From contig CAZZIZ010000211.1 in NCBI GenBank assembly GCA_964654535.1, positions 1 through 5,661 on the forward strand: 5,661 nt of DNA. The letters run 5' to 3'. This stretch comes from CAZZIZ01 sp964654535 (lineage in GTDB: Bacteria > Bacteroidota > Bacteroidia > Chitinophagales > UBA2359). Shown here one piece after another: positions 5,651 to 5,661 of this stretch (positions are counted from its first letter, which is position 1; the number at the start of each line of letters is the position of its first letter). The notes below the pieces were generated by a model. That model had not been told where the DNA came from. It saw only the letters and a list, made by a program, of their open reading frames with translations, and did not search any database. The position numbers and the translations under genes were made by a program.

Positions 5651-5661
5651 GGGCGTGCCCC
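5651..5661 (-). repeat. Edge of a second copy of the structured intergenic element
   Basis: GGGCGTGCCCC at the right end of the window is the exact reverse complement of 810-820, the 3' terminus of the element at 669-820. If the match continues past the edge, a second copy lies in minus orientation upstream of the sigma factor gene, with its 3' end about 120 nt before the start codon. Eleven bases is short, but it matches exactly at the element's boundary. Confidence 0.5.

Overview
The window most likely comes from the chromosome of a member of the Bacteroidota. The clearest sign is a secreted protein (880-2397) ending in a type IX secretion (T9SS) type A sorting domain. Start codons mostly lack Shine-Dalgarno sequences, and one perfect Bacteroidota-type -7 box (TAnnTTTG) lies upstream of a sigma factor gene. 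The style of the structured intergenic repeats and the lone ECF sigma factor suggest a Saprospiria/Lewinella-like lineage, but that placement is inference.

Layout, left to right. At 1-392 (minus) is the 5' part of an AidB-family acyl-CoA dehydrogenase gene that runs off the left edge; a 7-bp dyad (407-425) sits just upstream of its start. From about 440 to 879 there is no credible gene. This gap holds a GC-richer, hairpin-dense region made of two adjacent blocks: a branched hairpin block (about 495-663) and a roughly 150-nt element (669-820) that can fold into a closed multi-arm structure. At 880-2397 (plus) lies a secreted cyclophilin-LamG-T9SS fusion protein. Converging on it is a two-gene minus-strand operon: a two-TM membrane protein with a PH-like cytoplasmic domain (3701-3216, TTG start) followed after 5 nt by a TruA-type tRNA pseudouridine synthase (3210-2416). 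Divergent from that operon is an alpha/beta hydrolase resembling animal MEST/PEG1, with an Asp nucleophile (3842-4726, plus). An ECF-type sigma factor (5530-4910, minus) converges on it. A strong intrinsic terminator for minus-strand transcription overlaps the hydrolase stop codon.

The last 11 bases (5651-5661) are the exact reverse complement of the 3' end of the 669-820 element, so a second copy probably begins at the right edge. Both copies have the same orientation relative to the gene downstream of them (the cyclophilin and the sigma factor), which makes this the most interesting non-coding signal here.

The genes do not form one obvious pathway. They look like ordinary chromosomal housekeeping and accessory genes: stress or acyl-CoA metabolism, tRNA modification, a secreted foldase-like protein, a hydrolase and a regulator. 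The intergenic repeats are the accessory component.
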